A DNA stretch of 6,585 bases from UBA4717 sp045580165. Its GTDB lineage: Bacteria > Bacillota > Clostridia > Oscillospirales > CAG-272. The notes beneath the pieces are model-generated. The model searched no databases. It saw nothing but the letters and a program-made list of their open reading frames with translations, and was not told where the DNA came from. Positions within the stretch are counted from its first letter, which is position 1. Every line of letters starts with the position of its first letter. The stretch spans positions 1 through 6,585 of the forward strand of contig JAZNNG010000010.1 of assembly GCA_045580165.1 (NCBI GenBank), given 5' to 3'. The position numbers and the translations under genes were made by a program. Shown here in pieces: positions 4,557-6,585 of this stretch.

Positions 4557-6329
4557 TTATTCCTCTGACTGAGCGCGTCTGCGCTTTTCATCAAGAATTT
4601 TCTGTATGTCAAGAAGTCCGCCGTCACCGTTCTTTTCGCCCTTGAGGCGCTCAACGGCATCCTTTAATATGTCCTCACCGTTATTCGTCAAGCGCTCACG
4701 GCGAAGTCTCATTTCGATTATTCTGCCCATTTCGTCGGGATTAAACGCTTCTCCGAGCATTCCTATCTCGAATTTGCCCGTTTCGTCGGTCGCTTCAACG
4801 ATCATCTCGAATACCTTTTTCCCGAACGAGGTGAAAAAGTCCTCGCTGACAAGCGGTATCTTTTCTTTTTTTATCGCTACCGTGTATTCGGGAAACAGGA
4901 GCATAAGCCCGAGAATGGTCTCCTCTGCCGCCGCCGCAGTCTTGTTCTTGACCGCGTCGATATTTATCCTGTCACCGTATCCTGCGGTGCTCAGATAAAC
5001 CTGACGTCTGGTTTCTCTCTTTTCCTCGCGGCTCTTGCGTCTTATCGCCTTCTCCGCATCCGCCTTCAGACTGTCCGCGCCGACTCCGAGCCGTTTTGCC
5101 GCCGCCGCAGCTGCAAGATCCCTCTCAACGCTTGAGTAGATGTCAGCAAGCATCGCGCACACCTCCGCGCTGGCGCGTATCTTGTCGTCGGGCTTGGCAA
5201 GGTCGTATTTTTTGAGTATAGTCTCAAGTCTGAAATCAAACCTCGACGCACTGTTGTCAAGAAGGTTTCTGAACTTGGCGGGGCCTGCGTCGCCGTTCTT
5301 TTTTATGAATTCGTCGGGGTCCTTAGCGCCGACCACCCTCAGAACGCGTCCGTCAATGCCGACCTCGTTAAGTAAGGTAAGCGCCTTGGTTGCCGCCCTC
5401 TGACCTGCATCGTCGGTGTCGTAGGATACCACCACGTTTTTGGTGTATTTCGCCATAATGCGCGCCTGCTCGGGAGTTATCGCAGTGCCGAGCGTGGCAA
5501 CCGCGTTTTCAAAGCCTGCCGAATGCAGCGCGATAACGTCCATATATCCCTCGCAGAGGATCAGTCTTTCCGACGCATTGCTCTTGGCAAAATTGAGCGC
5601 GAAAAGGTTGCGGCTCTTTTTGAATACGGGGGTGTCGGACGAGTTTAAGTATTTCGGCGTGGAGTCGTCGAGGACTCGTCCGCCAAACGCAATAATGTTG
5701 CCCGAAACGTCGATTATCGGGAACATCACGCGGTTTCTGAACATATCAAAGGTCCTGCCCGTCTTTTTGCTTACTCCGCAGAGGAAGCCTGCCACCATTT
5801 CCTCGTCGGTATAGCCGAGTCCGCGGAGATGGTCGCTAAGGGCATTGAACGAATCGGGCGCATATCCGAGCCCGAAGCGGCTGACGATAGCGTTCGGGAG
5901 AGCGCGCTTACCGTAGATGTACTCGCGCGCCGCCTTGCCTACCTTCTCGTCACGCAGGGATTTGTGGAAAAACCTTGCCGCGTCCCTGTTCATAGCAAGC
6001 AGCTTTTCGCGGCGGATACCCTCGCGCTCCTCCTCGGGCGTCTGAGGAATGGTTATTCCTGCGCGCTTGGCGAGAAATTCCACCGCTTGAACGTAGGTGA
6101 GGTTTTCCGACCGCATTATAAAAGTAATAACGTCGCCGCCTGCGCCGCAGCCGAAGCAGTAAAAGCTTTTTGAGGCGCGAAAGACTGTAAATGACGGTGT
6201 TTTTTCACTGTGGAAGGGGCAAAGTCCGTTGAAGTTTGACCCTGCTCGCTTGAGAGTAACGTATGACGATATAACTTCTTCGATATCGCTTCTGAATTTA
6301 ATTTCTTCGATAATTTCGGGTGAAATCAA
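4557..6329 (-). CDS. dnaG: DNA primase
   Basis: The 590-residue replicative primase makes RNA primers on the lagging strand and is recruited by the DnaB helicase. The N-terminal CHC2 zinc finger shows Cys37, His40, Cys58 and Cys61 (CPFH...CFGC). The catalytic core follows: the RNA-polymerase-like basic region includes FGLGYAPDSF (about 151-160), FRNRVMFPI (about 196-204) and FGGRVL (about 214-219). The TOPRIM fold spans about 253-345, with metal-binding EGYMD (Glu near 259) and DTDDAGQRA (about 303-311). The C-terminal part (about 440-590) is variable and would hold the helicase-binding domain. The start codon is TTG (6327-6329), supported by an AAAGGAGG site 8 bases upstream; no in-frame ATG precedes it before the zinc finger. 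rpoD follows 45 bases downstream. The leader contains palindromic repeats, and I cannot identify a convincing promoter there. Confidence 0.98.
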   Translation of the reverse strand: MISPEIIEEIKFRSDIEEVISSYVTLKRAGSNFNGLCPFHSEKTPSFTVFRASKSFYCFGCGAGGDVITFIMRSENLTYVQAVEFLAKRAGITIPQTPEEEREGIRREKLLAMNRDAARFFHKSLRDEKVGKAAREYIYGKRALPNAIVSRFGLGYAPDSFNALSDHLRGLGYTDEEMVAGFLCGVSKKTGRTFDMFRNRVMFPIIDVSGNIIAFGGRVLDDSTPKYLNSSDTPVFKKSRNLFALNFAKSNASERLILCEGYMDVIALHSAGFENAVATLGTAITPEQARIMAKYTKNVVVSYDTDDAGQRAATKALTLLNEVGIDGRVLRVVGAKDPDEFIKKNGDAGPAKFRNLLDNSASRFDFRLETILKKYDLAKPDDKIRASAEVCAMLADIYSSVERDLAAAAAAKRLGVGADSLKADAEKAIRRKSREEKRETRRQVYLSTAGYGDRINIDAVKNKTAAAAEETILGLMLLFPEYTVAIKKEKIPLVSEDFFTSFGKKVFEMIVEATDETGKFEIGMLGEAFNPDEMGRIIEMRLRRERLTNNGEDILKDAVERLKGEKNGDGGLLDIQKILDEKRRRAQSEE

Positions 6330-6337
6330 TGAACTTT

Positions 6338-6345
6338 CCTCCTTT
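6338..6345 (-). promoter_or_regulatory. Shine-Dalgarno site supporting the TTG start of dnaG
   Basis: On the minus strand this reads AAAGGAGG, with 8 bases to the TTG at 6329. The next in-frame Met lies beyond the zinc finger (about residue 71), so this site effectively decides the start. Confidence 0.85.
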
Positions 6346-6355
6346 CTGTATTACA

Positions 6356-6403
6356 GGTCGGGACGCCACCACATATGGTTTTGTGGTGAGTAAAATCTCG
6401 ACC
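6356..6403. repeat. Nested stem-loop in the dnaG leader
   Basis: The outer stem pairs GGTCGGGA (6356-6363) with TCTCGACC (6396-6403), 8 bp with one G-T. The inner stem pairs CACCACA (6367-6373) with TGTGGTG (6382-6388) around an 8-base loop. On the minus strand it would form in the mRNA about 11 bases before the dnaG Shine-Dalgarno site, so it could act on dnaG translation or termination; no U-tract follows it. Confidence 0.45.
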
Positions 6404-6408
6404 AATAC
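6390..6408. repeat. Direct repeat copy 1 flanking the palindromic cluster
   Basis: This 19-base stretch beginning GTAAAATCTC matches 6535-6553 at 17 of 19 positions in the same orientation. The two copies start 145 bases apart and enclose the three palindromes at 6439-6534. Confidence 0.55.
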
Positions 6409-6438
6409 TCTGATGTTTTCACAAATTAGCCCTGATTG

Positions 6439-6534
6439 GCGGGCGGGTAGCGCCCGCAGGCAAACAGCGCGGCCGACAATGGTCGGCTCCCATACAGCGC
6501 GTGAGGATTTGTAGGGGCGATTCACGAATCGCCC
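6439..6534. repeat. Cluster of three GC-rich palindromes, probable dispersed intergenic repeat
   Basis: Three hairpins follow one another. The first is GCGGGCG/CGCCCGC (6439-6445, 6451-6457; loop GGTAG). The second is GCCGAC/GTCGGC (6472-6477, 6482-6487; loop AATG). The third is a near-contiguous palindrome, GGGCGATTC-AC-GAATCGCCC (6515-6534). The block is GC-rich, noncoding in appearance, and lies between 19-base direct repeats. The pattern is reminiscent of dispersed palindromic repeats in clostridial intergenic regions; that resemblance is from memory. I see no transposase. Confidence 0.55.
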
Positions 6535-6553
6535 GTAAAATCTCAACCCATAC
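6535..6553. repeat. Direct repeat copy 2 flanking the palindromic cluster
   Basis: This second copy of the 19-base repeat (two differences from 6390-6408) abuts the last palindrome directly. Beyond it, CCCGTTC (6553-6559) pairs with GGACGGG (6574-6580), a further 7-bp stem-loop with one T-G pair, reaching almost to the window end. Confidence 0.55.
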
Positions 6554-6585
6554 CCGTTCATATGTGCAATTTCGGACGGGAGGGG

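Noticed and set aside
6439..6553. CRISPR array
   Set aside because: The repeats are different palindromes in single copies plus one pair of direct repeats; there is no regular repeat-spacer pattern and no cas gene.
6298..6561. 87-codon minus-strand open frame overlapping the dnaG start
   Set aside because: It is mostly a translation of the palindromic repeat region, overlaps dnaG by 32 bases in another frame, and has no Shine-Dalgarno site that I can see before its ATG.
6340..6585. Promoter for dnaG
   Set aside because: TAATAC-like -10 candidates exist close to the ribosome site, but none has a matching -35 box at proper spacing; I could not support a call.

Overview
This window looks like chromosomal DNA of a Gram-positive anaerobe of the Clostridia, perhaps an Oscillospiraceae/Ruminococcaceae-type gut or rumen bacterium. 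The grounds are the dnaG-rpoD pair in Firmicutes order, strong GGAGG-type Shine-Dalgarno sites before nearly every gene, two promoters of housekeeping-sigma (TTGACA / TATAAT-like) form, a lipobox solute-binding protein of clostridial style, and a small protein resembling the clostridial family I remember as DUF6061. The taxonomic call is inference; no rRNA is present.

All six genes lie on the minus strand, so transcription runs from high to low coordinates. In that order they are: an upstream leader of about 255 bases packed with palindromes (6330-6585); dnaG primase with a TTG start (4557-6329); rpoD, the primary sigma factor (3396-4511), 45 bases downstream; a gap with candidate terminators and a clear promoter (3149-3395); an orphan lipoprotein solute-binding gene (1490-3148); a gap with two stem-loops, one a convincing terminator (1304-1489); a small hypothetical gene (1058-1303); a long stem-loop and a near-consensus promoter (930-1057); a small XRE-type regulator (697-912); and the first 213 codons of a KtrB/TrkH-type K+ (or Na+/K+) transporter subunit, cut by the window start (1-639). 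This last gene was found by translating the minus strand across the window edge.

Functionally there are three blocks. dnaG and rpoD form part of the macromolecular-synthesis gene cluster: primer synthesis for replication and the sigma factor for housekeeping transcription. The solute-binding lipoprotein has its own promoter and terminator, and no permease or ATPase genes are visible beside it. The XRE regulator and the transporter gene probably form a transcription unit driven by the 943-971 promoter, with a 20-bp imperfect palindrome over the -35 box that suggests autoregulation.

I see no CRISPR array, transposase, tRNA, rRNA or recognised riboswitch. No wholly new system is evident. The least-explained parts are the palindromic repeat leader before dnaG, the acidic insert in the solute-binding protein, and the regulator-transporter pairing with its candidate operator.
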